From the NCBI GenBank assembly GCA_963169075.1, contig CAUJGC010000221.1, positions 1-36,915 of the forward strand: a stretch of DNA of 36,915 bases, given 5' to 3'. Position numbers and translations under genes: made by a program. Origin of the DNA: Myxococcota bacterium. Lineage in GTDB: Bacteria; Myxococcota_A; Bradymonadia; Bradymonadales; GCA-2716585. Of this stretch, positions 1 through 10,200 are shown one piece after another (the stretch's first letter is position 1; each line of letters starts with the position of its first letter). The notes beneath the pieces are model-generated. The model searched no databases and was not told where the DNA came from. It saw only the letters and a program-made list of their open reading frames with translations.

Positions 1-173
1 AGTGTTCTCTCCTCTGGTTCGGGGGGGGGGGGGGCGGGGGGGGGCCGGCCCCCCCCCCCCCCCCGGACCCCCTTTTGTCTTTTGTGAGGGTCGCGCTTTG
101 GCGCGAGATGGTTTAGGTTGGGGCCGGGCATCATGTGTTGCGCCACGCGCAGCGTCACAGCTCGGGGAGCGTC

Positions 174-1013
174 ATGGGAGCGTCGATCAGCTCGGATACG
201 CTGGGCCAGCTTGTCTCTTTGTGGCAGGAGGCGGAGCGGTGGCCTGTGTCGGATGTTGATGGCGCCATCGATCGGATGATGTCTCGGCTTGGGGGGATGC
301 TGGGGACGTCGCGGAGCCTGGTGATGGTGGGGGCGCGGATCTCGGCGCCGCAGGGTGATCCGCTGGATGGTTGGCGCGCGGTGATCTTGCAGCACTCGGT
401 GGTGGAGCTGGAGGAGGAGGTGGCGGAGGATCGGATCGGCCGCTGCACCTACCTCCAGGACGCCTATGTGCTGGACACGGTGACGCAGTTCATGCAGCGC
501 CAGGCGGGTGAGCACCGGGTCGCGGCGTGCAGCCAGCTGCCTCCGGAGGTCTTTGTGGGTTCGCGCACGGCGCAGCTGATGGAGGCGGTGGGGGTGGTGG
601 ATCGGCTGATCGTGACCCACGCGACCTTCGCGGATCAGGAGGTGTGCTTCATCTTCAGCCGGGAGGTCGGTGAGGCGCCCTTTGGCGCGTCGGAGCAGGC
701 GTTGGCGCTGGCGGCGCTGGGGGGGCTGGACGTGCTGTGCGAGCGCTATGTGCTGAGCCTGGGGCTTCTGCACGGAGAGCGCCCGATGGCGCCGCGTCAG
801 CGCCAGACGCTGCTGCATCTCTTGACGGGGCGCTCGGAGAAGGAGATCGCGCAGGCGATGGAGGTGTCGTTGGCGACGGCGCACCAGTATGTTGTCTCGG
901 TCTACCGTCTCTTTCGTGTGAGCAGCAGGCCGGAGCTGATGGCGCTCTGGCTGGATCTGGGCGCGTCGTGCGCCCACGCGCCGGCGGCGCGGCGCTTAGC
1001 GCCGCGCGGCTGA
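174..1013 (+). CDS. LuxR-family (C-terminal HTH) transcriptional regulator
   Basis: ORF C-terminus APRQRQTLLHLLTGRSEKEIAQAMEVSLATAHQYVVSVYRLFRVSSRPELMALWL matches the LuxR/GerE HTH pattern; ATG at 174 preceded by GGGGAG, preferred over the GTG at 135. Confidence 0.8.
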   Translation: MGASISSDTLGQLVSLWQEAERWPVSDVDGAIDRMMSRLGGMLGTSRSLVMVGARISAPQGDPLDGWRAVILQHSVVELEEEVAEDRIGRCTYLQDAYVLDTVTQFMQRQAGEHRVAACSQLPPEVFVGSRTAQLMEAVGVVDRLIVTHATFADQEVCFIFSREVGEAPFGASEQALALAALGGLDVLCERYVLSLGLLHGERPMAPRQRQTLLHLLTGRSEKEIAQAMEVSLATAHQYVVSVYRLFRVSSRPELMALWLDLGASCAHAPAARRLAPRG

Positions 1014-1111
1014 AGGGGCGGGTTACAGATCAGTAGGGTTTCGCCTCGTGTCGCGCTCGCCTATGCTTGAACCGAGGATGGCTTTTCGGCTTTTGACTGA
1101 ACGGAGATTCT

Positions 1112-4100
1112 ATGTTCAGGTTCGCTCTCCCCTTGACCCTCTGCGGTTTGATCCTTCTCGGCGCAGGCGTAGCGCAGGCGCAGACAGGTGTGGACGATGA
1201 CCGGGTGAGCCTGCCGGACGGGCCGGGGAGCCTGGAGGGTGTGGGCGACAACGTCGAGATCGACCCGAACATGGGGACGATGCGGTGGGAGATCCCGGTG
1301 TTGGTGCCTGCGGGGTTCTCGGGGCTGGAGCCGAGCCTGGGGTTGACCTACTCGTCGGGCGGCGGCGCGGGGGTGGTGGGGATCGGCTGGTCGATGGAGC
1401 AGCCGACGATCGAGCGGATGACCACCCGCGGCGTGCCAGGCTACACGGTGGCCGACCGCTTCGCGGCCGACGGCGCGGAGGAGCTGGTGGCGGTGGAGAC
1501 CCAGGCCGGCGAGCGGGTGTACCGGGCGCGCTATGAGGGGGGGTTCGTGCGCTACGTCTGGGTGGAGGCGGGCGCGGGGGCGGGCGGGAACTGGCGGGCG
1601 GAGTATCCGTACGGGCGGGTGGGGTACTATGGCGCCGACGCCCAGGGTCAGCTCGTCCCTGAGGCGCGCACGACCCACCCCGACGGCGGCGTGTTCCGCT
1701 ACCATCTGGTGGAGCTGGTGGACACGGCGGGGCACAGCGCGCGCTACAGCTACGACCGCTTTGAGGGGAGCCGCGCGCTCCTGACGGGGGTGGAGTGGGT
1801 GTTTGTGGGCGGGGTGGCGCGCTACAGCGCGGAGCTGAGCTATGAGGAGCGCCCCGACCTGCTCTCGGATTGCGGTGCGGGCTTTGAGGAGGTGCTGCGC
1901 TATCGGCTGGGCTCGATCCGGGTTCGCTCGGGCGCGGAGGTGATCCGGGAGGTGGTGCTGGACTACGAGGACAGCGCCAGCTCGGGCGGGGTGAGCCGCC
2001 TGCGCGCGTCGCGGAGCTACGGGGTGGGTGGGCAGGCGGGCGGTGAGCTCTACCCGATCTCCTTCCGCTTTGAGTACTCCCGCGGGCTGGGGGTGACGTG
2101 CGCCGAGGGGGACACGGCGTGCGGTCGGCCCTATCTGGTGGACATGGGGACGTTGAGCGGCGGGGTGAACCTGGCGTCGGGGAACGCGACGCTGATCGAC
2201 ATCAACGGGGACAGCCTGCCGGACGTGCTGGACACCAGCGGGGTGGGGCCGCACCGCTTCCTCATCAACACGCTGACCCCGGCGGGTGAGGGGTTCACGC
2301 ACGGGTTCTCGGCGCCGGTGGAGAGCCAGGTGGCGACAGGGAGCACGTTCCAGCTCAGCGGTCAGAGCGTGCAGACGCTGGACATCAACGGGGATGGGTA
2401 CTCGGATCTGATCAACACGGCGACGGGGAGCGCGCTGCTGAACGGGCCGGGGGTGGTGGACTGGTCGACGGGGGAGGACGTGGGGGTGTCGGCGCTGCCG
2501 CTCTTCACGGGGGAGGCGTTTGAGCAGCTGCGCTTCATGGACTACGACGGGGACAAGCGGATCGACGTGCTCCAGTCCAGCTCGTCGGAGACGCGGGTGT
2601 TCCGGAACACGGGGGCGTCGTTCGAGGCGGAGCTGGTGGACCCGATCGGGCTGGGGTTCGCGACGTCGAACCTCCAGCTGGCGGACATGAACGGGGACGG
2701 GCTCAGCGATCCGGTGGAGGTGCTGGAGGGGGGCGGGGTGCGCTTCCGGCTGAACCTGGGGCGGGGGCGGTGGGGTGCGTTCCAGACGGTGCCCGGGGTG
2801 AACGTGCCGCCGGCGGAGCAGGACTTCGTGGAGCTGGAGGATCTGAACGGGGACGGGCTGGACGACATCGTGGTGGTGGTGGGGACGACGCTGAAGTACG
2901 CGCTGAACCGCAACGCCAACCGCTTTGACGCCTTCGTGACGCTGACCAGCGCCGACATCGAGGGGGGCATCCCGGCGCGCGAGGACAACGTGACGGTGCT
3001 CTACGCCGACATGAACGGCAACGGGTCCGAGGACGTGGTGTGGTTCACGACCAGCGGCGGCGTGCGCTATCTGGAGCTTTTCCCGGTGCGCCCGAACCTC
3101 CTGACGAAGATCGAGAACGGGATCGGGATGGTGCAGGAGATCACCTACGGCACCAGCGTCGAGCACGCGGCGCGGGCGGAGGCGTCGGGTGAGCCCTGGG
3201 CGGTGACGCTGCCGAGCGCGACGGCGGTGGTGGATCAGGTGGATCTCTATGTGACGCTCACGGGTGCGGGGGACGGCAGCGGCGTGCATGAGATCACGCG
3301 TTATGATTACAAAAATGGATATTATGACGGGGAAGAGAAGCAGTTTCGGGGCTTTAGCGATGTGGTGAGCACGCTGGTGGGGGACGCCTCGCAGGAGGAG
3401 GGGGTGACGCGGCTCGTCTTTGATAACGGCGTGGCGGACGACTACCGCAGCGGCCTCCTCCTGGGTCAGATCGTGGAGAGCGATGGCCGCGTGCTGAGCG
3501 AGACGACGAGCCGCTATGGGGAGTGCGCGGTGGCGGAGGTGCCTGCGGGGGTGACGCCGCCGGTGCGCTATGTCTGTCCGCAGGGGCAGGAGGTGGTGGT
3601 GAAGGAGGGTGCGGTGGCGTCGGAGTGGGTGACGCTGCGCACGGAGACGACCTACGATGGCTACGGCAACGTGACGATGAGCGCGGATCATGGGGTGGTG
3701 GCGCGTGGGGGTGTGGCGTGCGGTGCGGCGTGCCTTGGGGATGAGTCGTATGTGGAGACGAGCTATGTGCCGCGCTCGGGGACGGGCGGCCGGTGGCTGA
3801 TCAACGCGCCGCTGCGGGTGCAGCGCTACACGGACCCGGCGGGGGCGCTGCGCTCGGACGTGCGCTACCACTACGACGGGGAGGCGTTTGTGGGGCTGCC
3901 CGAAGGTCAGCTGACCCGGGGCTTCTTGACGCGGGTGCGGGAGAGCGTGGCGGAGGGGGCGTGGGTGGAGACGCGGCGGGTGAGGTTGGACGCCGACGGC
4001 AACGTGGTGGACAGCTTCGACGCCAACGGCGATCCGGCGGCGCCGAACGCGCATCGGCGGACCTCGGCGTGGGATGAGAGCGGGCTCTTTCTGGTGGAGA

Positions 4101-7084
4101 GCGACGTGTACCTGGAGGACGCGGAGGGGGCGCCCTACCAGCTGCGCCGGGCCTACAGCTACGATGTGCGCTTCCAGAAGATCCTGGAGGCGACGGACTA
4201 CATGCTGGTGCGCGGCGGCGAGGTGGTGAGCCCGCGGAACAGCCGCCGGTATGGCTATGATGGGTTCGGGCGGCTGACGACGGTGATCGAGCCGGGGGAT
4301 GAGCGGGCGACGCCGACCCAGGAGTACACCTACGCGCTGGGCGACCCGGTGAGCCAGATCACGATCCGGAGCCGGAGCCGCTCGGGGGGGGCGCAGGATG
4401 AGGTGTTCCAGCGCTGCTTCGACGGGAAGGGGCGCAAGGTGCAGGATCGGGCGCAGGTGGGTCCGGGGCGCTTCCAGGCGTATGGTTTCTCGGTCTTCAA
4501 CAACCGGGGCAACGAGGTGGAGAGCTTCCAGCCCTACACCTCCGCCGAGGCGGGCTGCGCGTCGGCGCCGCCTGCGGGGGTGGCCTCGACGCGGACTCGC
4601 TATGACGCGCAGGGGCGGGTGCGCGCGGTGGAGGCGCCGGACGCGGCGATCTACGGGACGGCGTCGGTGGCGATCACCGAGTATGCGCCGCTGGCGACGA
4701 TCGAGCTGGACCCTGAGGATGTGGACCCGGCGAGCCCTCACTTCGAGACGCCGACGGTGACGCGCTTTGACGGGCTGGGGCGTCCGGTGATGACGGAGCG
4801 GACGCTGCGGGAGGGGGGGGAGCTGGTGATCGCGGCCTCGCGCTATGGCTACGACAACCTGGGGAACCTGGCCTCGCTCACCGACCCGGAGGGGCATGTG
4901 CACCGCCAGAGCTACGACCGGCTGGGCCGCGTGCTCTCGTCGGAGGCGCCCAACACGGGGCGGACACAGCTGCGCTATGACGCGGTGGGCAACGTCATCG
5001 AGCGGGAGGACGCGCGGGGGGTGACCACGGGCTATGTGTATGACGGGGTCAACCGCCTCGTCGCGCGCTTCGACGCGAGCGCGCCGGAGGCGAGCCGCGT
5101 GACCTGGCGCTACGACGTGGACGCCGCCTGCGGCGCGGAGGTGTGCACGAACACGCCGGGTCGGCTGGCCTCGGCGCGCTACCCGCTGGGCGCGGGGGCG
5201 CCGCTGGCTGGTGAAGGTGTGGATCGGATGGGCTATAATGTGCGCGGTGTTCGCGTCTTGATGGAGCGAGAGCTGGGTGGGGTGGTGCTCCGCACGACGA
5301 CGACGCTGGACAACCGCAACCGGACCATCCTGCAGGTCCACCCGGACGGCACCGAGGTGCCGGTCGAGTATGATGATCTGGGGCGCGTCTCGGCGGTGCC
5401 GGGCTTCATCGACGCGGCGTCGTATGAGGAGCGCGGCGCCATCGGGGCGCTGGACTTCGCCAACGGGGCGCGGCAGACCTGGGCCTATGACGCGGTCCTC
5501 CGCGTGGCGCAGCGGGAGGTGCTGGACGGCGCGGGGGGCGTGGTGGAGTCCCGGACCTACGCCTACAACCGGGCGGGGAACATCACAGGGATCACCGACG
5601 GCGGCCCTGCGGTGGCGGGGATGCCCTCGCTGAGCGTGGAGGTGCTGGACGACGCCTGGTATCGCCCGCGGTCGGTGGCGCTCTCCAAGGGCACCGACCA
5701 GGCGGAGACGCTGGAGGTGCGCTATGGGCTGCTGGATCAGGTGGAGGCGATGACCTCCAGCCTCGGCCCCGAGAGCGCGGCGCATGTGGGCGACTACACC
5801 TATGGGTCGAGCCAGCCGATGGCCTCGACCCAGGCGGGGGAGCTGGCGCTGAGCTACGACGACGCGGGCTACACGACCCAGCGCGGCGCGGGTGCGCTGA
5901 GCTGGGATTATATGGGCCGTCTGACGGAGGTGTCGGGGGGGGAGGCGCCCTTCAGCGCGGTCTATGGTGCGGATCAGACCCGGGTGTTCAAGCGCGACGG
6001 GGACAGCCTGGTGATCTACGCCTCGGAGGACTTCGAGGTGCGCGACGGGGTGGCGACGACCTATGTGCGCTTCGGCGGTCGGCGGATCGCCCGGCGCCAG
6101 AGCGCCGCGCTGGCGCCGCTGATCTACCCGGATCTGGCACCTGCGGGGGCGCCCGACGACCGGATCACGGCGGCGGACGCCTTCGCCGCCAAGCAGGGCG
6201 CGGCGTCGGGGATGCCTCCGGAGCTGATCCTGAGCGCGGCGGTGGCGCGGCTGCTGGCGGAGGAGGAGGGCGAGACGATCTGGCTCCACGGCGACCACCT
6301 GGGCTCGCTGACGGCGGCGACGGATGAGGGCGGCGCGGTGCGTGGTCGCCGGGCGTTCCATCCCTTCGGCCAGGTGCGCGCCGAGCAGGGCTATGTGGAC
6401 GCGCACGGGTTCACGGGTCAGGAGCAGGACGAGGCGACGGGGCTGGTCCGCTTCGCCTTCCGCTACTTCGATCCAGCGCAGGGGCGCTGGCTCAGCGCGG
6501 ACCCGGCCTTCGGGCTGCTGGGCGGGGCTTCGCTGGAGCGGCTGGCGGAGGCGATCGGGGCCTACAGCTACGTCGGCAACAACCCCGTCAGCGTGTATGA
6601 CCCGCTGGGGCTGGCGGGGGAGAAGGCGGCAAAAACAAAGAAGGTCAAGAAGAAAAAGCCAAAAGTAATAAGGGCTCTTGATAGTATTGCATCGACGGGT
6701 GGAGGGGCGACTTTTGTAAATACAGATCTTGTAGGCAATCGGGGCAAGACAGGCGGTAAGATCTTAAACGCTGTGCTCAGCGTCGGTGCGCTTGGCATCG
6801 GGGCGTCTGTAGGCGTGGTGTTGTATCTCGAAGAGGAGTCGCAAGCAGGGCAGGAGGCTGCGCAGCAGGCGGACAATGCGCAGGGGTCGGGAGGTGACGG
6901 CGCGAGCGAGCCGGACTTTGAGCTGGTGGAGATCAAGCAGACGGGGGATGCGACCCCCGAGCTGGTCGATCTTGGCAACGCCAACCCGACGGTCCTGACG
7001 GAGAGCGCGGACACAGGCCCCAGCTCCCTGCCCTCGGACAACGGCGGGGCGGGAGGAGAGCTGGGCATCCGGATCAGCCCATGA
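1112..7084 (+). CDS. Secreted SpvB/TcdB-like RHS-repeat protein (TcB-TcC-like), paralog 1
   Basis: Signal peptide MFRFALPLTLCGLILLGAGVAQAQ; SpvB-like N-terminus (SLPDGPGSLEG..MGTMRWEIPV..GLTYSSGGGAGVVGIGWSM); FG-GAP/VCBS motifs; TcdB-like motif YYDGEEKQFRGF; many RHS/YD repeats; RHS core HLGS..GRRAFHPFG..GFTGQEQDEATGL..FRYFDPAQGRWLSADP..YVGNNPVSVYDPLGL. Confidence 0.93.
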   Translation: MFRFALPLTLCGLILLGAGVAQAQTGVDDDRVSLPDGPGSLEGVGDNVEIDPNMGTMRWEIPVLVPAGFSGLEPSLGLTYSSGGGAGVVGIGWSMEQPTIERMTTRGVPGYTVADRFAADGAEELVAVETQAGERVYRARYEGGFVRYVWVEAGAGAGGNWRAEYPYGRVGYYGADAQGQLVPEARTTHPDGGVFRYHLVELVDTAGHSARYSYDRFEGSRALLTGVEWVFVGGVARYSAELSYEERPDLLSDCGAGFEEVLRYRLGSIRVRSGAEVIREVVLDYEDSASSGGVSRLRASRSYGVGGQAGGELYPISFRFEYSRGLGVTCAEGDTACGRPYLVDMGTLSGGVNLASGNATLIDINGDSLPDVLDTSGVGPHRFLINTLTPAGEGFTHGFSAPVESQVATGSTFQLSGQSVQTLDINGDGYSDLINTATGSALLNGPGVVDWSTGEDVGVSALPLFTGEAFEQLRFMDYDGDKRIDVLQSSSSETRVFRNTGASFEAELVDPIGLGFATSNLQLADMNGDGLSDPVEVLEGGGVRFRLNLGRGRWGAFQTVPGVNVPPAEQDFVELEDLNGDGLDDIVVVVGTTLKYALNRNANRFDAFVTLTSADIEGGIPAREDNVTVLYADMNGNGSEDVVWFTTSGGVRYLELFPVRPNLLTKIENGIGMVQEITYGTSVEHAARAEASGEPWAVTLPSATAVVDQVDLYVTLTGAGDGSGVHEITRYDYKNGYYDGEEKQFRGFSDVVSTLVGDASQEEGVTRLVFDNGVADDYRSGLLLGQIVESDGRVLSETTSRYGECAVAEVPAGVTPPVRYVCPQGQEVVVKEGAVASEWVTLRTETTYDGYGNVTMSADHGVVARGGVACGAACLGDESYVETSYVPRSGTGGRWLINAPLRVQRYTDPAGALRSDVRYHYDGEAFVGLPEGQLTRGFLTRVRESVAEGAWVETRRVRLDADGNVVDSFDANGDPAAPNAHRRTSAWDESGLFLVESDVYLEDAEGAPYQLRRAYSYDVRFQKILEATDYMLVRGGEVVSPRNSRRYGYDGFGRLTTVIEPGDERATPTQEYTYALGDPVSQITIRSRSRSGGAQDEVFQRCFDGKGRKVQDRAQVGPGRFQAYGFSVFNNRGNEVESFQPYTSAEAGCASAPPAGVASTRTRYDAQGRVRAVEAPDAAIYGTASVAITEYAPLATIELDPEDVDPASPHFETPTVTRFDGLGRPVMTERTLREGGELVIAASRYGYDNLGNLASLTDPEGHVHRQSYDRLGRVLSSEAPNTGRTQLRYDAVGNVIEREDARGVTTGYVYDGVNRLVARFDASAPEASRVTWRYDVDAACGAEVCTNTPGRLASARYPLGAGAPLAGEGVDRMGYNVRGVRVLMERELGGVVLRTTTTLDNRNRTILQVHPDGTEVPVEYDDLGRVSAVPGFIDAASYEERGAIGALDFANGARQTWAYDAVLRVAQREVLDGAGGVVESRTYAYNRAGNITGITDGGPAVAGMPSLSVEVLDDAWYRPRSVALSKGTDQAETLEVRYGLLDQVEAMTSSLGPESAAHVGDYTYGSSQPMASTQAGELALSYDDAGYTTQRGAGALSWDYMGRLTEVSGGEAPFSAVYGADQTRVFKRDGDSLVIYASEDFEVRDGVATTYVRFGGRRIARRQSAALAPLIYPDLAPAGAPDDRITAADAFAAKQGAASGMPPELILSAAVARLLAEEEGETIWLHGDHLGSLTAATDEGGAVRGRRAFHPFGQVRAEQGYVDAHGFTGQEQDEATGLVRFAFRYFDPAQGRWLSADPAFGLLGGASLERLAEAIGAYSYVGNNPVSVYDPLGLAGEKAAKTKKVKKKKPKVIRALDSIASTGGGATFVNTDLVGNRGKTGGKILNAVLSVGALGIGASVGVVLYLEEESQAGQEAAQQADNAQGSGGDGASEPDFELVEIKQTGDATPELVDLGNANPTVLTESADTGPSSLPSDNGGAGGELGIRISP
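2165..3075 (+). other. VCBS/FG-GAP calcium-binding-like repeat region of paralog 1
   Basis: Six DxNxD-type motifs: DINGDSLPDVLD, DINGDGYSDLIN, DYDGDKRIDVLQ, DMNGDGLSDPVE, DLNGDGLDDIVV, DMNGNGSEDVVW. Confidence 0.85.
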
Positions 7085-7087
7085 ATG

Positions 7088-7217
7088 GGGTCCAGGGGGA
7101 GCTTCCCCCTGGCCGCCGGAGGCTCGAGACCCTCGCCCAGGCCACGCATCCCGCTGGATGCTGTCGTGGGAGAGGGATGGGTCGCCTCCGGCGGCCGGGG
7201 GAAGCTCCCCCGGACCC
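7088..7217. repeat. Inverted pair of composite palindromic elements (7088-7132 forward, 7179-7217 reverse) with a hairpin between them
   Basis: Forward GGGTC-CAGGGGGAGCTTCCCCCTG-GCCGCCGGAGGC-..GACCC; reverse complement of the second copy is GGGTC-CGGGGGAGCTTCCCCCG-GCCGCCGGAGGC-GACCC; central CCACGCATCC-CGCT-GGATG(CTGT)CGTGG at 7142-7169. Confidence 0.85.
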
Positions 7218-7238
7218 CCACATAGAGAGAGGTGGGTC

Positions 7239-10200
7239 GTGTTGAGGTCGTCTGCTGTGGTTTCGTTGCTCTTCTTGCTCCTCGCTGCGGCGCCTGCTGC
7301 GGCCCAGACAGGGGTGGACGACGACCGGGTGAGCCTGCCCGAAGGCCCGGGGAGCCTGGAGGGGGTGGGGGAGAACGCGGACGTGGACCCGAACATGGGG
7401 CTGATGCGGTGGGGGGTGCCCATCGAGGTGCTGCGGGGGCAGGGAGCGCTGACCCCGCAGCTCCAGCTGGGCTACAGCAGCGGCGGGGGGAGCGGGATCG
7501 TGGGGATGGGGTGGTCGCTGGCGATGCCGTCGGTGGAGCGGTGGACGGCGCGGGGCGTGCCGTCGTACACGGCCTCGGATCGGCTGGCGCTGGGGGGAGG
7601 GGAGGAGCTGGTGGAGGTGGGCGCCGAGGGCGGGGCGCGGGTGTACCGGGAGCGCTATGAGCGGGGGTTCAGCCGGGTGATCTGGGAGGACGCGGGGGCG
7701 GAGGGGTGGTTCCGGGTGGAGTACCCGGACGGCCGGGTGGGGTACTTCGGCGCGGACGCGCAGGGTCAGGTGGTGCCGGATGCGCGGACCTCGGGGGAGG
7801 AGGGGACGTACCGGTATCATCTGGTGGAGGTGACCGACCCGTGGGGGCACCGGGTGCGGTACAGCTACGATCGCTTCGATGGGAACGTGCCGCTGGTGAC
7901 GTCCATCGCGTACACGTTTGTGGGGGGGCAGGCGCGGTCGGAGGTGGTGTTCGGGTACGAGGGGCGCCCGGACGCGATCTCGGAGTGCGGTGCGGGCTTT
8001 GAGGAGGTCCTGGGGTATCGGCTGGCGAGCGTGCAGGTGCTTCAGGATGGGGCGCTGGTGCGGGAGTACGGGCTGACCTACGAGACGCCAGCGGCCAGCG
8101 GCGGGGCGAGCCGCCTGGCGTCGGTGCGGACCTATGGGCTGGGCGGCGCGGCGGAGGGGGAGCTCTCTCCGGGGGTGTGGAGCTTCGGCTACTCGCAGGC
8201 CCTCGGCGGGACGTGCGACGGGGCGGGCTGCGCGCGCCCTGTGATGGTGGACATGGGGACGCTTGAGGGGGCGGTGAGCCTGGCGTCGGGGAACGCGACG
8301 CTGATCGACATCAACGGGGACAGCCTGCCGGACGTGCTGGACACCAGCGGGGTGGGGCCGCACCGCTTCCTCATCAACACGCTGACCCCGGACGGGGCGG
8401 GGGGCTGGGAGCACACCTTCAGCGCGGCGCTGGAGAGCCAGGAGGCCACGGGGAGCGCGTTCCAGCTCACCGATCAGAACGTGCAGGTGCTTGATCTCAA
8501 TGGGGATGGCTACTCGGACCTGATCGACACGGTGACGGGGAGCCAGCTGCTCAACGATCCGCGGCGCGCGGACTGGGGGAGCAGCGGGAGCGTGGAGGTG
8601 GGGGCGCTGCCGTCGTTCACCGGGACGGCGTTCGAGCAGCTGCGCTTCATCGACGCGGACAATGATAAGCGGATCGACGTGATCCAGAGCACCTCGGGGG
8701 AGACGCGGCTCTACTTCAACCGGGGCGGGGTCTTCGAGGCGGCCACGGTGGAGCCCATCGGGGCGGGGTTTGAGACGTCGAACCTCCAGCTGAGCGACAT
8801 GAACGGGGACGGGCTCAACGATCCGGTGGAGGTGCTCTCGGACGGTGGGGTGAGGTTCCGGGTGAACCTGGGGCGGGGGCGGTGGGGGGCGTGGCAGACG
8901 ATCCCGGGGCTCGCGCTCTCGGCGTCGGAGCGCCCGCTGGTGGATCTGGAGGATCTGAACGGCGACGGGCTCTCGGATGTGGTCGTGGTTGTGGGGACCA
9001 CGGTGAAGTATGCGCTGAACCGCAACGCGGCGGCGTTCGCGCCCTTTGTGACGCTGACGAGCGCCGATGTGGAGGGGGAGGTGCCGGAGCGCGCCGACGG
9101 GGTCCTGGTGCTCTACGCCGACATGAACGGCAACGGGTCCGAGGACGTGGTGTGGTTCACCCCCAGCGGCGGCGCGCGCTACCTGGAGCTTTTTCCGACG
9201 CGCCCGAACCTCCTGACGAAGATCGAGAACGGGCTGGGGATGGTGCAGGAGATCACCTACGGCACCAGCGTCGAGCACGCGGCCCGGGCTGCGGCGGCGG
9301 GGACGGGCTGGGAGGTGGCGCTGCCGAACGCGACGGCGGTGGTGGACCGGATCGATCTCTATGTGACGCTCACAGGCGCCGACGACGGGAGCGGGGTCCA
9401 CGAGGTGACCGAGTACACCTACCGCAACGGCTACTACGACGGAGAAGAGAAGCAGTTTCGGGGGTTTACCGATGTGGTGGCGCGCCTGGTGGGCGACGCC
9501 TCGCAAGAGGAGGGGGTGCGTCGGCTGACCTTCGACAACGGCCTCGTGGACGACTACCGCAACGGGCTGCTGCTGCGGGAGGTGGTGGAGAGCGGGGGGC
9601 GCGTGTTGGAGGCGCTGGAGACGACCTACGGCGAGTGCGCGCTGGCGGGGGTGCCCTCGCCTGCCGAGCTGGAGGGGCTCGGTCGTCCGGTGGTGCGCTT
9701 CGTCTGCCCGCTGCGGGAGGACCGCGAGGTGATCGAGGGCGGCGAGGCCGCGGCGTCGGTGACGCTCCGGGAGGAGAAGACCTTTGATGGCTACGGCAAC
9801 GTGACCGTGATGGCGAACCTGGGGGTCGTGGCGCGGGGCGGTGTGGCGTGCGGCGCGGCGTGCGCGGGGGATGAGTCGTTCGTGGAGACAGAGTATGTGC
9901 CGCCTGCGGCGGGGGGGCGGTGGATCCTGGAGCGCCCGATGCACATGCGGCGCTATACAGATGCGTCCAACGCCTATCAAGCGGAGTCCTGGTATTATTA
10001 CGACGGTGAGGCGTTCGAGGGGCTGCCCAGCGGGCAGCTGGATCGCGGCTTCTTGAGCCGGATGGACGTGCGCGAGGACGCCGGGTCGGTGTTCTCCCAG
10101 GTGCGCCGCCGCCCGGACGCCCACGGCAACGCCGCGGAGGAGCTGGACCCCGAGGGCGCCCCCGCGGAGGCCGACGCCCACCGGACGACGCGGGTGTGGG

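Noticed and set aside
90-125. Promoter upstream of the LuxR-type gene with TTTAGGTTGGG similar to the kinase -10 region
   Set aside because: No acceptable -35 at 16-18 nt spacing; similarity is short and may be chance.
1061-6406. 1781-aa antisense ORF opposite RHS paralog 1
   Set aside because: Arg/His/Pro-rich shadow translation typical of the reverse strand of very GC-rich coding DNA; no domain, signal or RBS.
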